Origin: Albula goreensis
Lineage: Eukaryota; Chordata; Actinopteri; Albuliformes; Albulidae
Length of the DNA: 64,000 nucleotides
Reading direction: 5' to 3'
NCBI GenBank assembly: GCA_022829145.1
Contig: CM040745.1
Coordinates: 33,758,406-33,822,405, forward strand
In this document: piece by piece, positions 1-12,699 of the stretch
How positions within the stretch are numbered: position 1 is the first letter of the stretch
How the letters are laid out: each line of letters starts with the position of its first letter
The notes under the pieces: model-generated
Databases searched by the model: none
Told to the model about the DNA's origin: nothing
What the model saw: only the letters and a program-made list of their open reading frames with translations
Translations under genes and position numbers: made by a program

Positions 1-1365
1 ATGTAAACCCTGAACTCTGTGATAACCTAAAATTGGCTTGTCAGGGAAGAGAGGAAGAGGCCTATATACTGGCTGATTTCATTTACCCCTCGGTTAAAGG
101 GGTATTTCACTTTTTAAGAGTTATACAAATAGTTTTCTCACCTCTGGTGTGTCTTCATGAATGAGGTCGAATTGTTTTCTGTTGTCCCTGTGCTCTGAAC
201 AAAGCAAATCTTGAGCCTATCCTGTTTGGCTTCATCCAAACTCCTCCATTCATCTCTGTTCATTTCACAAAACAACCAGGAAAACAGTCCTCTATACGAT
301 TCCCCCCACCCCTACATCTGGAGGGTTGAAAGATAAAACAAAAAGGTGTACAATTTGAAACAAACACCATAAAATCAGTATTTCTTCCTTTTGTGGTTTG
401 CATTTGTCTCCTCAGTGCGGCCATTAGCGGGCCTTAGCGTCCTCATCCTCGTTAAGCTTTATAAATCATAGGAACAGATGCTGACGTCAGAGAAAAATGA
501 TACAACGCTGAACCCAGCGGCCCCTCCGGAAACTTGAATAATCAGCATTAATATCACAGTGATTATCAAGTGGAGATGAGTAACTGGGTCACGCAGGGAC
601 CCAACAGGGAGAAATAAAAGGCGTCCGCAGACTCAGGTGCCTTGTTCGGTTTTGATGCTCGTCGCGCCCAACCTCGTTCCCCTTTGTGTGCGACCTCTCT
701 AAAAGCCGCTCTGGGTTCAGTTCAAGAGGCACAATGCTGTCCTGTGATGGACAAGCAGCACCTAAGCTAAGAGTTATAGGAATAGTTTTTTCTGGAAGAT
801 GAAAAAAATGGTTCTTCATTCGTTTTCAGAGCAATAGAAAAATGGATATTACTTATATTATATCTTATATTATATCAGGTGGTAGTCATTTTGAATCAGC
901 AGGTTACAAGCAGACACACAAGGCGTGATTTCAGTTTGAACAACTGAAAAAAATCGGAGGGACCATAGCCTACACATAGGTATGACTTACACAGCAAGGT
1001 AGTATTTAACAAAATACAGATCACTGTACTAAAGTTCCCTTGTGAAATTAAATAGGTTATGATTCACTTTAATGGGATTTCCTGTATGGCTATAAATTAG
1101 AAGTTATACTATGATTTGGTGAGATTGAATGGGTCATAGAGGATATCTGCCGAATGTTTGACTGTGCATGTGGGTGTTTGTTTGAGCTGGCTCCTGCTCG
1201 TTTGACAATGCAGCAGAAGAGTCAGTGCTTTGTACAATGTTATCATGGGGGCGGGGGGTATCATTTCATCACATTTCGTCATCGAGTTAGCATTTCAGTT
1301 TCCTCTCTCAATCTTACGAGCATTATCATACCTATTTTAAATGGGAGATAAATAACGCTTGATTT
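1..1365. other. non-coding left flank
   Basis: No gene is supported. A perfect CRE palindrome TGACGTCA lies at 482-489. Short ORFs here show no family resemblance. Confidence 0.4.
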
Positions 1366-2280
1366 ATGCAAATATTATATTATTATGCAAATAACTTGTG
1401 TCACTATAGGTATGTGATTGTTTTTGTGTATAAATTTTAATGATGAGCAATAGGGTAAGAACAAGTGTCACAACAAGTACACTACGAGTAGGTGTATTTT
1501 TTGTCATGTGGTTGTAGGTTTGCAGCAGTTATTGTTCATGGCTGATGGTCCAGCGCTCTATTCACATGTGGACCGTAGGCGTACGGGCTGCCGATAGGCC
1601 GTGGTGGGGGTGAGGTGAGGCAGAATGGCTGCCTGTGAAGCGTAGGCTACAGGCACTGCTGGAGCCAGCTGCAGGCCGTCCCAGCTGTGCCTGTAAGCGA
1701 GCCTCCGTCGTCCCAAGTGACAGGGTAACCCAGTCTCGTATCTATCCCTCCCTTCCTCCGAGACGCAGTATAATGAGACAAAACAGTAACATATGTCACC
1801 CTCCCTCTGCGCGCGTCTCTCCCCTGCTTGCCGATTAGCCGGTCTAATTACAGCGCAAGCTCAGCGACTCGCGGAAACTGCGAGCTCTCCTAACCACTGT
1901 TAACTCCTCGCATGCTGGTAGGAATAAAAAGCTAAGTAAGTGCTCCTATTTTATATATTTATAGGTCTGTTCATATTCTCTCTCTCTCTCTCTCTGGATA
2001 CCAACCAGAAAATAAAGGATTTTATGTAACTGCATAAAATTCACAAATTACCTGATTTACACAAATGACGTATGCTATACCAATTGCCTAAATATGCAAA
2101 TTATATAACATACGTAAATTGTGCAAACTACGCAAATGGTGTAACTTAGTCAAATTGCGTAAAATACGGACATAATGCATAATGTTTGCAATTTGCATGA
2201 TATGCAAGTTGCGTAAAACCTGACGTAGATCATATTTTATGTAATTTGCATAAATTGAAAGATATTTGCAAATTACATGT
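1366..2280. promoter_or_regulatory. cluster of octamer (ATGCAAAT) and TACGTAA-type words
   Basis: Exact ATGCAAAT or its complement ATTTGCAT occurs at 1366-1373, 1385-1392, 2094-2101, 2191-2198 and 2244-2251. The palindromic ATTTGCAAAT is at 2264-2273, and TACGTAA is at 2111-2117. Many near-matches (TTGCGTAAAA at about 2155 and 2210) fill 2040-2280. POU/Oct factors bind the octamer; C/EBP and PAR-bZIP factors bind TTGCGTAA-like sites. The tract may be a decayed satellite or a regulatory element. Confidence 0.4.
1976..1995. repeat. (TC)n microsatellite
   Basis: An uninterrupted TC dinucleotide run of about 20 bp, bordering the AT-rich octamer tract. Confidence 0.85.
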
Positions 2281-3560
2281 ATAACATCTCTATATATACT
2301 TTAAATAATTAAAAACACTTCAAAGCATGTATTATTTTTGTGTATTTGTCCCTTTTGCATGGAGGATGTTTCCTTAGGTAATTAGATTTGGCAGTGTCAT
2401 TTTCTGTAGCTAGCTAGGTAGCTGGCTATTTATGAGATAACATACTAAACACTATACCAATTATCCTATTAGCTAGTTCCTTACACTGTTTGATTCTAAA
2501 CAAACTACATGACAGAAGCTAATTATTATAAACACATTTGATGTCAAACGTTTCATTCCTTAAACCCAGTCTTTCAGCTGTTTTTATTGTCATTATTATC
2601 TGTTTATTACTGCCTCTAACAGGGGAATAGCATACAGCACAGTTTTATTGCAGCACGTGTTTCTTCATGACTGAGACTCATTTTGAGGCATATTCTCATG
2701 TCTTGTTTTGTTTTTCATTAATAGCCAATACTGTCCTCTACAAGACTACATAAATACAGTTTGTTGCAGAGGACCGTGCTAGGGACAGATGTACGAAGGC
2801 AAATACCATGACACACAGTAGACGACTTGGCAGAGTTGAAGTGTTACCAGACTGTTTAAGAGATAGGGTCCTGAAGTCTCACATGATGGCACGCTCAGTT
2901 CATTACAGTACAACGGTAAGGGAGAAATCAGATCCCAAATTTGGCAGCATGGAATCTGCGATACAACTATCCTCGCTATAACGGTTTTCTTCCACACAGT
3001 CCATTTTAGGAAGGCTACTGCAGGACAGTCACTCAGGCTTGGTCAAACTGAACTCAACCACACCGCATAGACAAGTCAGTCTATTTTGTAAAATTAGCTG
3101 GATAGCAAAAGCTAGTAGGCGGTCACCAATAGATTCAAACTCCAGACAGTTCCGTTTTAAGATGCAAATAACTGGCGAGCCAAATCGAAAGCAAAATCGT
3201 TGACTGACTTTTGCACGAAAATAACTTGATAGTTATTTTACCCATGAAGTTAAAACGTGATCAAAATATGTTGCTGATAAAAAGAATTTGTGGAAAAGCA
3301 ATGGTGTTCATTTTTAGCAAATGCAATTTTAGAAAATGTAATCTTGAAACAGCCTAACCTATTGCGGAAACAGACATCAAGTTTGTAAACCAGGAATTAA
3401 AGAGTTGAGTTCAATTTGTTGCCCAAACCAAGCAGATTCGAAAACCTTGTGAATACTTGAAAGGTCCGTGTCATTTAAGTTAATGAGGTACAGATGAAAT
3501 GACCCAATCCTTCAGTGTCATACGGTCAAACATCGAGGCAAAATAAGACTCCAACCAAAT
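2281..3560. other. non-coding, downstream of mid1ip1
   Basis: AT-rich sequence beyond the likely mid1ip1 transcript end. Nothing recognisable was found. Confidence 0.4.
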
Positions 3561-3581
3561 CTGGTAACATTTATAAAAAGG

Positions 3582-4339
3582 TTTATTTTTTTGTATACTA
3601 GTTTCAAATACAAAATAAACGCAACGTCAACTTCTATTGTTGATAATATCAGTTACAGCATCTTTGCAAATAGTTATTCAACCTCGTGGAATCCATCATT
3701 ATTCTATACAGCGTAGAATTATCATCTGATTCCGGTTAATGATTTATTAAGGCTTTAGAGTCATTGGCATTAGTAACGACAGCCTCCTCGTTGCAGTAAA
3801 GACAGTGGTCAGTTGCAAAAGTAGCCCTGTTTAAAGTGTATTGGCCATCAAGTATTATTAGACTAGCAAGCAAAGCTAAAATCTTCAATACACTTTCATT
3901 CCCCGAACGGGAGATAACGATTGATCCGATTGATCTCTAGAATGTAAAGCTTCAGCTGTCATTCATATACAGTATATTTATCATGAGGGAAAAATACATG
4001 TAAGCCACCAAGTTTCCCTGGTCTTGCACATACATACAAGCAAATAGCTGAAGTCGCACAAGAAAGAAAACAGGAAACGTCGCGCAGTCTGAAGGAATAC
4101 CAGCACATATCAACCAATTCAAGAACATCCGAGTTCCTTGTTTTAATTTTTTAATTCAACATCACACCATCGGGAGAAAGGGGTTGATCGACCTCACGCC
4201 TCTTGCTCTCGCCCGTTCAGTTCCTTGGAACTTCATCAGTCGTGTGAAGTTCGACTCCATCCCACACAAGAGAAACAGATTAGTGCCGGGTGACCGGGAA
4301 GGAGGGGGGAGAAGTTAGGGGGAAGACAATCCGCGTTAC
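3582..4339 (-). other. mid1ip1: mid1ip1 3' untranslated region with poly(A) signal
   Basis: The stretch downstream of the mid1ip1 stop has no ORF. It contains an AATAAA hexamer on the minus strand (TTTATT at 3582-3587), which would give a 3' UTR of about 760 nt. This is the first clear canonical signal after the stop. Transcript ends are inferred, not seen. Confidence 0.5.
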
Positions 4340-4810
4340 TCAGTGCCCCCAACCCCCGATGCCTATCTCCTGCTTGTATCTGTTAGTGAGGGTGTTTGCC
4401 TTTCGTGTCAGCTTGGACAGAACCGTGTGCAGTCCGTTCAGGTGGTAGTGAAAGAGTTTCTCCAAGTCTTCGCCCTCCCCTTCGCTTTCGATCCTCGAAA
4501 TGTCCATGGTGGTGATGCCAACTTTGTCCTTCCTCCTCTCGTCGGCCTGCAGCACCCCCCACTCGATATCGTTTCTGATCGACTTTAACAAAACGTAGTA
4601 GCTGTACATGTCTCCGTCGTTAAAGTAGGCTGCCGGCCCGTTGCTTGATGCTCTGACAGGGGTAACAGCCTTTTCCTCCTCCAGCGACACATCTCTTAAG
4701 AGGCTTGGCACCATGACTGTCTGATCCATATTGTTAACAGCACTAATAAAGCGGTTCATTGCGTTGAACAGGGAGTGTTTCTGGTTATGGGAATCAGAAA
4801 TCTGCATCAT
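4340..4810 (-). CDS. mid1ip1: MID1-interacting protein 1 (G12 / Spot14 family)
   Basis: A single uninterrupted 156-codon ORF. It opens with [20 protein letters not shown] and contains [36 protein letters not shown], and a C-terminal [20 protein letters not shown], ending [14 protein letters not shown]. These are the conserved blocks of MID1IP1 / gastrulation protein G12. The human protein is about 183 aa; the fish form is shorter in the low-complexity middle (about residues 45-60). Family knowledge: a cytosolic Spot14 (THRSP) relative that promotes acetyl-CoA carboxylase polymerisation and lipogenesis, and binds the microtubule-associated ligase MID1. Start choice: the double ATG at 4805-4810 in good context (AAAATGATG) matches the family N-terminus. 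An intronless coding region is usual for this gene. Which fish paralogue it is (mid1ip1a, b or l) cannot be settled here. Confidence 0.96.
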   Translation of the reverse strand: MMQISDSHNQKHSLFNAMNRFISAVNNMDQTVMVPSLLRDVSLEEEKAVTPVRASSNGPAAYFNDGDMYSYYVLLKSIRNDIEWGVLQADERRKDKVGITTMDISRIESEGEGEDLEKLFHYHLNGLHTVLSKLTRKANTLTNRYKQEIGIGGWGH

Positions 4811-5016
4811 TTTGCCAAAGGTTGCTTAGATTCTCGATTTCTCCTCAGAAAAATGCTGTGTGCTTCTTTCAGCTTCGGCAATGTGACTTCCCTGTCCTTA
4901 CTTCTCACCTTGTGCTGTCTATGGCGAGCTAAGAGCGATGCACTAAGCTTCTCTCTAATCGGATTGCAGCGAAACTTGTCGCAGTACGGAATAGAACTTA
5001 GTAACGTTGATGACAA
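4807..5016 (-). other. upstream ORF overlapping the mid1ip1 start codon
   Basis: A 69-codon ATG-initiated ORF lies in the presumed mid1ip1 leader. Its TGA stop (4807-4809) overlaps the first mid1ip1 ATG (4808-4810) in an ATGA arrangement. The predicted peptide is basic (many K and R) and resembles no family I know. It matters only if transcription starts upstream of 5016. It could be a chance ORF or could dampen mid1ip1 translation. Confidence 0.35.
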
Positions 5017-5671
5017 GTCGTGACAACGATACTTTCTGTCTTCATCAGCCTGACGTTATAGGTGCCTGTCACGTAATTATCCCTTTGTATAAACCCAACC
5101 GGTCTTTATCTGAATGAAATGTTCTCCTTTGTTTCGGATTAAAAATCCTAAATGGATTTCTCGTGCCCGCTCTTATAGGTAGGTAGCTGTATTCACATAG
5201 GGCGTGCCTAAAACCTGCCCATCCACGTTTCCTGCTCCCCGAAGTGGTAACCAGACTCCAATGACCTGTAATAACACCGACAGAGAACAGGTTGACAGCT
5301 AGCTCTTCAAAAGGCAACGTCTGCTAGTTAAGTATTAGACAGTCACCAAAGAATGATTAATGTCATCTAGCTCGCTCATGCCATAAAAACGTTAAGGGCG
5401 TGACACATCCAGCTACCGACTTCCTATATAGCTATGTAGCTCATCTAAAAAACGTTAAGGTTAGTTGGTAATTATCGCCTCTAAATACATCAAAGCCACA
5501 CAATTTCATTTCATCTCTGAACTTCTGCAGCGCATTTGCTGCCTACCAAGGGATGTTACATAATAAGTGCAGCGACAATGTATCTGATTGTTACCATAAC
5601 GTCACAGCATCAACTAATAACCGTTATATGTATCGCTGCTAGGCATATACGGAGACAAAGAAAACACTCAC

Positions 5672-5872
5672 GGTTTCAGAATGGGAGATGCGTGTCCTAA
5701 TGATGTCCTGTGCTCAAAAGATAGCCAAAAAAGCAAGGCGAAAATTAAGTCAGGGAAATACACAGGCAGTATTCTGTCAGCAGGAGAACGGAGACTCGTG
5801 GAGTGGAGCAGAAATTTGTATATTCATGAGGAAGGGCATCAGCCCACAACTGCACGGCTGCTCTCAGCCAAT
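5672..5872 (-). promoter_or_regulatory. mid1ip1: candidate mid1ip1 promoter and non-coding exon 1
   Basis: Read on the minus strand, an ATTGG (reverse CCAAT) at 5868-5872 is followed about 46 bp later by TATACAAA (5815-5822). About 145 bp further on is a strong splice donor, ACC|GTGAGT (intron bases 5666-5671). This fits a CCAAT/TATA promoter with a start near 5785-5792 and a short non-coding exon 1 ending at 5672, like the untranslated first exon of vertebrate MID1IP1. A possible acceptor is the TTATTACAG ending near 5264. A second TATA-like word (TTTATACA) near 5085-5092 is an alternative promoter. All of this is inference. Confidence 0.35.
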
Positions 5873-5989
5873 CAGGTGTTTGCCGGGTGCTTTGGCCCCG
5901 GATTCTTAGTGAGGTCGATACTTGACATTATGCCAGTAGGCGTTACCGCTGCTGCTGTAGAAAGACCTCGCGTCTCTCTATGACATTCA

Positions 5990-8900
5990 CTGGAGCCGGT
6001 ATCATTGGTTCCGGGATGTGCAAGACACGTCTTATTTTTTTCCATCCCGGCTTTTAATTACATAGTTGCCTCTAATGAATGTGAATGTTTAGAGCGCCGA
6101 GTACCCGAAGGACACTGTAATCCGGTTTATTTTATTGAATTAATTCATAAATGATTTAATTAGGAGTTTCGGACGGCATAAAAACCAACAATAATGCAGA
6201 GTTCAAAAAGACTACAGCTGCTTCCCTCTTGCTAGTAGTGAATTTGAATAGAATATTAAACTTTATGACTCTGAAGAATTTCTGCTGCTCATAAAACATG
6301 ACAAATGCATGGCTGACATATCATTTCCAACATTAAAAGACAGGCTATCAAATACAGACGATACAGACAACGCCAGCAATTACAAGTAGCCTGGTAGCCT
6401 CCTGCTAAGATTAATACAAGATAAAAATAAATATCGTTATAATTTGTCATTCTTACCGTTTAAGAAGGTAGTGCATTTTATAGTCATTAGTGCTTTTTCT
6501 AGCTGCTGGGTGGAGCTGGCTGCAGCGATAGCCTATCTCCTGCCATAAACTGCTGTGCACACAGTTTAGGTAAACAATATCCTTGCGTTTTCACCAGATC
6601 AGTAAAATTTGACTCAGACTCAAACTCTTCATCATGAACTTCTTACCTCAACCCAAAACTGACTTGCTTTTTCCCTTTTGCAAAAATAAAAAAAGATGAT
6701 AGGCAGTCTGAACTCGACACTAACATTGCATTAATTATGGAAGGGCAGCAGTGTGTGATGTGAAGTGGCAAAGATGTGATCTGAATTTCCTGGTGAAGCT
6801 GTGTGAAATGGTTCCTGCCAATCACAAGGGTGTCTGTAGTCTCAAATAAAATCTGTTTTAGAAAAAGTCTTTATTTCTTACCTTTAATGTGGGGTGGGGG
6901 TAGCATCTATAATTTAGCACACACATTTGACACAGCAAAGTTGCATACCTGTGCGGAGAGACGCTGCTGTATAAAAGTATTTTTACCCTGCCTAAATTTA
7001 ATGATTGTTTTCATGCATTTAGTACTGAATGTTAACGCATCTTCAACTCAATCCAAATGGCATATAAAATGGAACTTGAGCCCCCAAACAAAACAAAAAC
7101 CCCAAAAAAAAACTCCAAAAATGTCAGTGTGAAAAAGTAATCATGCCCTTTGACTCTAATTCCTTACACCGCCTTTCCCCACCAATGACTAAACCACAAA
7201 CTAAATGCTTCATGCAGAACTGCTCTAGGTCACTGAGACTTTCATGGGTTTTCAAGCAGACCTGCTTCGTTTAGGTTCCACTGGCCCAGCTTCAGCTCAC
7301 AGACGGCACATACTGAAGCACTTAATGATACGCGATAGGTTGATGCTATGAAACTGCTATGGTTGGTTACGGCACTGAAAACTTTGTATGCTGACCTGCA
7401 TGGGGTGCTAACCTTTGTATGCAGTTTCTCTCGATATAAGGGACAGCTACACCCCTAAATATAAATATAAAGTCTATAGATGCACTGTTATTCTTTCATT
7501 TAGTGTGGTCATGTACACTACATCACACTTGCGCTGCCATTCTTATTCACATCCCTGCATTTAGATATTCAAAAGCGTATGCAAACACAGGTCTTCACCA
7601 GCCACAGCCATTTGAAGAATGCACAGACAGCAATACTACTGGAGCGATTATGTATTTTACCCTCTATGCATTGTTCAACCACATTCCAAACATGTATGAT
7701 GGTTAAACATGAGAAAGTACATTAAAAACATTTACAGTCACACCCTGACGTGAGACCGCAATGTAGCCCTAGGTCAAGAAGTTCACAACTGCTATCAGGT
7801 ATGCTCAAGACTCAAACCCATTCCATTGTTTTTGTAGGCTTCATCTAGCTAACTTAAATTGTCGTCTCCCAATGGAAAAGGTGACTGTGCAAAACAATTC
7901 GAGTGACAGAAAACGTGTTTGACAGTCCTGTTTTCTGTTTTGAAGAATCCCTGTCTCATGAGTGGCAATATGTTTTGACACATTTTAGGAACGCTGAGGG
8001 GCCTGTATGTGCATCGGTCTGTGCTGCACCAATCAAAGCTGCCAGCCTCAATGACTTTTGCTTGGCTCCCAGTTTCAGTGGCCACTGATGGTGAGTTATT
8101 TTATGAAAATGTCCTGGCTATATATACAAATTTTACATTGCAGAACAGGAACTAGACTAGGTAGTAACAACCATTCTTCACTGCCAAGCTGGACTCGGAT
8201 GCGACTGTTGAGCTGCAACGAGGCTGGTGTATTACATTGATTGTTCATTGCTGGCCTGGAACCAGTATGGCTCACTGTACTGAATTTGTATTATAAATGG
8301 AAACAATACAGTCTGAGCTTGAACCAAAGCTGACCACCTCTGTTTTTATATCAAACTCCCTGAAACCAGTGATGAAGTAAATGCTATCTCCATGTATTGG
8401 TTTAGAAGTGACCCTTCTGTGTTGGGTCCAATTCCAAATGAACACCACTGTCTGGCCAGATCGATTCAAGTAAGAATTTATTTGCTCTAGCCCAAGATCA
8501 GGTCTGTCCCAAAATAAGACTATACTTTCGATCCACTTAATTGACTCGACTCCCCTGGGCCTCTTGTTGGTTGTTCCTGGTCACTGAGTGATCTAAGAAA
8601 GTTGATTTGACTGAACATGTTATTTGGAATAATTCATTAAACAATTGAACTAAAGTAAATTACAAGTGTCCTGTAGAGACAAAAATATACCTGATGGATG
8701 TACAATGTACTCTATGTCATTCATGGCTATACATGTCTTGCGTGTTTTAGAAGGTACTGCTTTAAGCTTTTGTGGAAGCACGGTGGTAGTGCACAGTTTG
8801 GCCACCCTCCCCATTACTCCACTTACACTGTAATTGCCTGTAGGTCAGCACAGGTAGTCAATGCAGATTGAGCTGATATAGTTCTTTCTCTAATGGAAAA

Positions 8901-11600
8901 ACCTGTAAACTAAGTGACACAGCCTGATTATCTCTACAGTGGAAAAGGGATAACAAGAATTTAAAAAGGAGTGAAATCTGCTCTTTACATGTACTACAAG
9001 GCGACAGCAATCAAGAAATGCCTTGTTTCCATAAACACACAAATACGCACACATACACTCATGTTGGTGCGTGGGTAAATTATTCCACTTTATCCAAAGC
9101 TGCTGAGTGTACTTCCTCTGGCTGCACATGTTATAATAACAGCTAAAGTTATCCAGATTGCAGGTCAAATATCTGAAGGTCTAGATGTGAACAGGAGACA
9201 TGCTTCACTCAACACGCCACTATACAAACAGCCCTATTCTCCTGGTGTTATAAAATGCAAGGTAATGTCCTCAGTAATCACACAGTGGAGTCATTCATTC
9301 AGAATCACAGGCCAGATGTATCAAAGGGGCAGAAGCTCCACCAAAACAAATTAAAACGACAAAAGAAAAAATGTTGGACATATTTTGTCGGAGGACAGGA
9401 CTGTGTTTTCATAAGCACTGGGCTTGCACATCAGCACGGTTGCAGAAAATGGGGAGAGACCAAGCCTAGTGAGGCAGACAGACACTACAGGCCTTCGTTG
9501 CATAGACAAGCATTGTTTCAGGGGCTGCTATGGCAACAGGTGGAGACTAAAAAAAAAAATCTAATAATGCATGTCACACGCACACACAGATATGTGGATT
9601 AATTTTTCAATAAAGTCTGCCTGCATTAGGTAATGATGTGTTATTATTTAGTGGCATAAGTTACGCAAACTTTTGCACCGCAAAAGGCTCATCAAACTTG
9701 AGCAAAGAAATAGTGAAAAGTTGCAAAATGTACATTGCCTCACTGCTCAAACAAATTATCAAGGGCAAATGAATGTGCACTGGGTATACTGCATACATGT
9801 TTGGAGTTTTAGGTTGCTGTTAGGTAGCTGTTATCTAGGTAAAGCATTGCTTTTTCATACAAACTGGCTGTTGATTGGAAGAAAATGACAAAAATAGATG
9901 CAGTCATGCAATGTGGGATTTGGGTTTTACACCCCTGCGCTGAGATATTGCCATTGGTAACAGAAGGTTATGGTCCTGTCTGTGTTGCTATGCCAACTCT
10001 AGATGTTCCGTTCATGCCCCCTCATGAATATTCATAATAAACCAGCAAATCAAAAGAATTTCAGATTCAACAGCAGCAGAGACAGAAAATTCTATGTTAT
10101 GAGTATAGAGCTGACCACCCGGTTAGCATATAGACAATCTCTGACTACATGTTTTACCTTATCAGCTGATTTTCAGCTGCCAGGGAAAGTGCTGACTGTA
10201 GGCCACTGTGATTGAGAAGAGTAAAACTGCGGTGCGGGGGTCAGAAATCAATCGAGGCCCTCTCTCACATTCAGGAGCTGCCGAAAATGCAAGAAAGAAA
10301 GTGCACGGTGAATGCAAATGTGTCGCTCTCTCAAAGCACCAGCGGCATGACAAATAAACAGCAGTGGATCCAGAAAGGCAAACCAACATTTGCAGAATTT
10401 CAAGACACGGAATGAAAACCTGAACGTGCATGTTTGTTAAACAAATGTTGCGATACGTTAAGCAGGCATGCTCCCGACTTGGGTTAGAGCTTTCACTGTA
10501 TGGGTGGTTAGCTACCCTTGGAGTCAAAATGGTGTTAAATTACAGTGATAGAAATATCCTGGTGAAACTACCATGGCAAGTTACCTGTGTAACACAACAA
10601 CAATGGGCTTGCAGAGAATGAAAAAGAAAATTCAAACAGCTTTGTCATTGCCATTTCATTTAGACACGGAAACACTGAGACTGAGGACATGAACTCGCAG
10701 ATGGGATCATTGCTTTTGCCTCTGTATATTCTATTTCTCCTTGGATTATGACAGCTTTATAACAGTCAGGCTGTTGAGAAGTAAATGTCAAGTCCATTTT
10801 GTTCTTTCATTTTCAGTTTGTCATAAACTGTACATAAACAGAAATTAAACTGATTATTGAATTATCATTTTTTGTTTGACTTTAATGTATAATTGGGAAG
10901 ACTTTTTTTTTTTTTTTACTTTGAATTAACATTTGGCTATTGTTTATAATAAGATCTTTGAAAATGAAGACTAAAACGGCCTTTTCTTTTCAATTTGCCA
11001 GAGAATATGCAAACTAGAAAATAAAAAAATATTTAAATTGGTGATGCATAAATAAATGGTTGAATAAATTGTAGTTATGAGATTTTATTCCTATTCAATT
11101 CCATCATGTAATACAAAAATGTCTGCAATCTCTACTTTGGCTTTCTGTGCATTTGCAGTAGTTTTATAAGAGTAAGTAGGATTGTAAGAGTAAAAGCCAT
11201 TACATATATAATCTAAGAATAGTCATACGGTAAACAGTTGCATGATGGTCTGTTTTAGCACACACTTGTTGTCTGTCCCTGTCCCAGACTGAACCAAAGC
11301 AGAGAACATAAACAGTCTGTCCTGTAGGGTGAGGGTATACAACGCCCTGAGCCAGGGAGAAAGAGGTCAAAGTGTCCTTCACTATTTTTAACAGTCAACT
11401 CACGTAGTCCTCGATCGCAGAGACTCAGTGCATAATGCGGTTACAATCCAGTGAGCCAGTTGTTTTTAGAGCTTGCATAATTATCTTACAGTGGCTCGTG
11501 TTCATTCATTCATTTATTTTACATTTATTTATTATACATAATTTATACTGATGTACTTCCACTCGTCTGAGATAACAACCTGGCCAAGAGTTCCTTTTTT
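5990..11600. other. intergenic, no feature recognised
   Basis: Upstream of mid1ip1. Only short chance ORFs and a T-run (10903-10917); no exons with family resemblance and no RNA gene seen. Confidence 0.4.
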
Positions 11601-11637
11601 TTTTGCTTGCTTATTTCCCAATTTCTTTCCTTGGTTT

Positions 11638-11760
11638 CAGCCGAACCGTTTGGTCCACCGCAGTGACCTGTTCCCGCTGACTCAGGAGGTGGACGCCATG
11701 ATGACCAGTCTTTGCTTCTTTTCACACCACAGACGCGCCACCAATTGCATGCTACCTTTG
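11638..11760. repeat. dispersed repeat, copy 1
   Basis: It shares an ordered set of words with 18519-18650: CAGCC-AAC-GTTT, CTGACTCAGGAG, GG-GCCAT and a later TTGCAT/GTTGCC-like end. The family is unknown to me, and no transposase or tRNA boxes are evident. Confidence 0.5.
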
Positions 11761-12509
11761 TTGTTTGAGGATAACAAACTCAGCTCTAACCTCAGTTTGT
11801 GCACCGATATGCACTCTGCCGACCAGCAGTGGCCGCTAGAGAGCAGCTACGCTAAAAAAGTTAACCAGCTTATCCCCCATCATTCCCCTCCGATGATGAC
11901 AAAATTACTGCTTTGCTAATGTGGAACTCCAACCACACCTAGTAATAGGTCAGCTCTTGCTCAGACACGCAGTCACAGGGCTCATGTCTGCTCCCCAAGA
12001 GAACCTCTTCCCACATGAGCCATCCATAGGCCCAGGGGTATGTCCTGTAAAAGAGATATGACAGCCCACATTGACATTAGATGCAGTAACTGCACAGTGT
12101 GACACAATATGCTATCCTGTGTTTCCACAGAATCCAAAACGGACCACTTATCACATACCAGTGCAGTCACACAAAGCGGCCAGCAACATGAATATTATCC
12201 ATACCAGGGAAATGGGCAATATTCTAAATGGCTGCCTACCACTGACAGGCATCAGATCCCTGCCAAACACAACCGTGCCAATGCAGGCTGTGGCCAGCCG
12301 CCCCTCAGGGCTCCACATAATTGACATAATTGCCTAGGGAGGGAGGGAATCTCAGCTGGCAGGGGTGGGGAAGGGGAGGCATGAATCTACATTTGCTAAA
12401 CAGGAAGGTGGGGGAGATACATCTATATTGCTGAGGGTGAATTCAAACCTCAAAAAGAACAAACTTCTCCAGATGGAAAGTGTTCAGTGTTGCAGGAATT
12501 TGAGAATGC

Positions 12510-12690
12510 TTTCCTGAACAGTGGACAGTGTAGTGTAATGCAACCCCAGGGTTGCAGGTTCAGTTCCCTAGAGGGGCACTTAACCCGACTTGCCTCAGCA
12601 GGATATGCTGCTGAATAAATGGATAGTGTGTATAAATGGAAAAACAAACTGCATATCATTCTAGATAAGTGTCTGCTAAATTCCTAACTG
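12510..12690 (+). mobile_element. tRNA-derived SINE
   Basis: It has a degenerate A-box-like GTGTAGTGTAATGC near 12527, and a B box GGTTGCAGGTTCAGTTCCC at 12550-12568. Next come the fish SINE body words ACTTAACCCG and TATAAATGG. It ends with AGATAAGTGTCTGCTAAATT at 12663-12682, the conserved tail of V-SINE/HE1-like elements (canonical GATAAAAGCGTCTGCTAAAT). It is a diverged, old copy. Confidence 0.8.
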
Positions 12691-12699
12691 TATTGTGAA

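Noticed and set aside
5681-5983. 100-codon plus-strand ORF next to the mid1ip1 promoter candidate
   Set aside because: No family resemblance. It overlaps the putative promoter and leader exon on the other strand, with no independent evidence of a gene.
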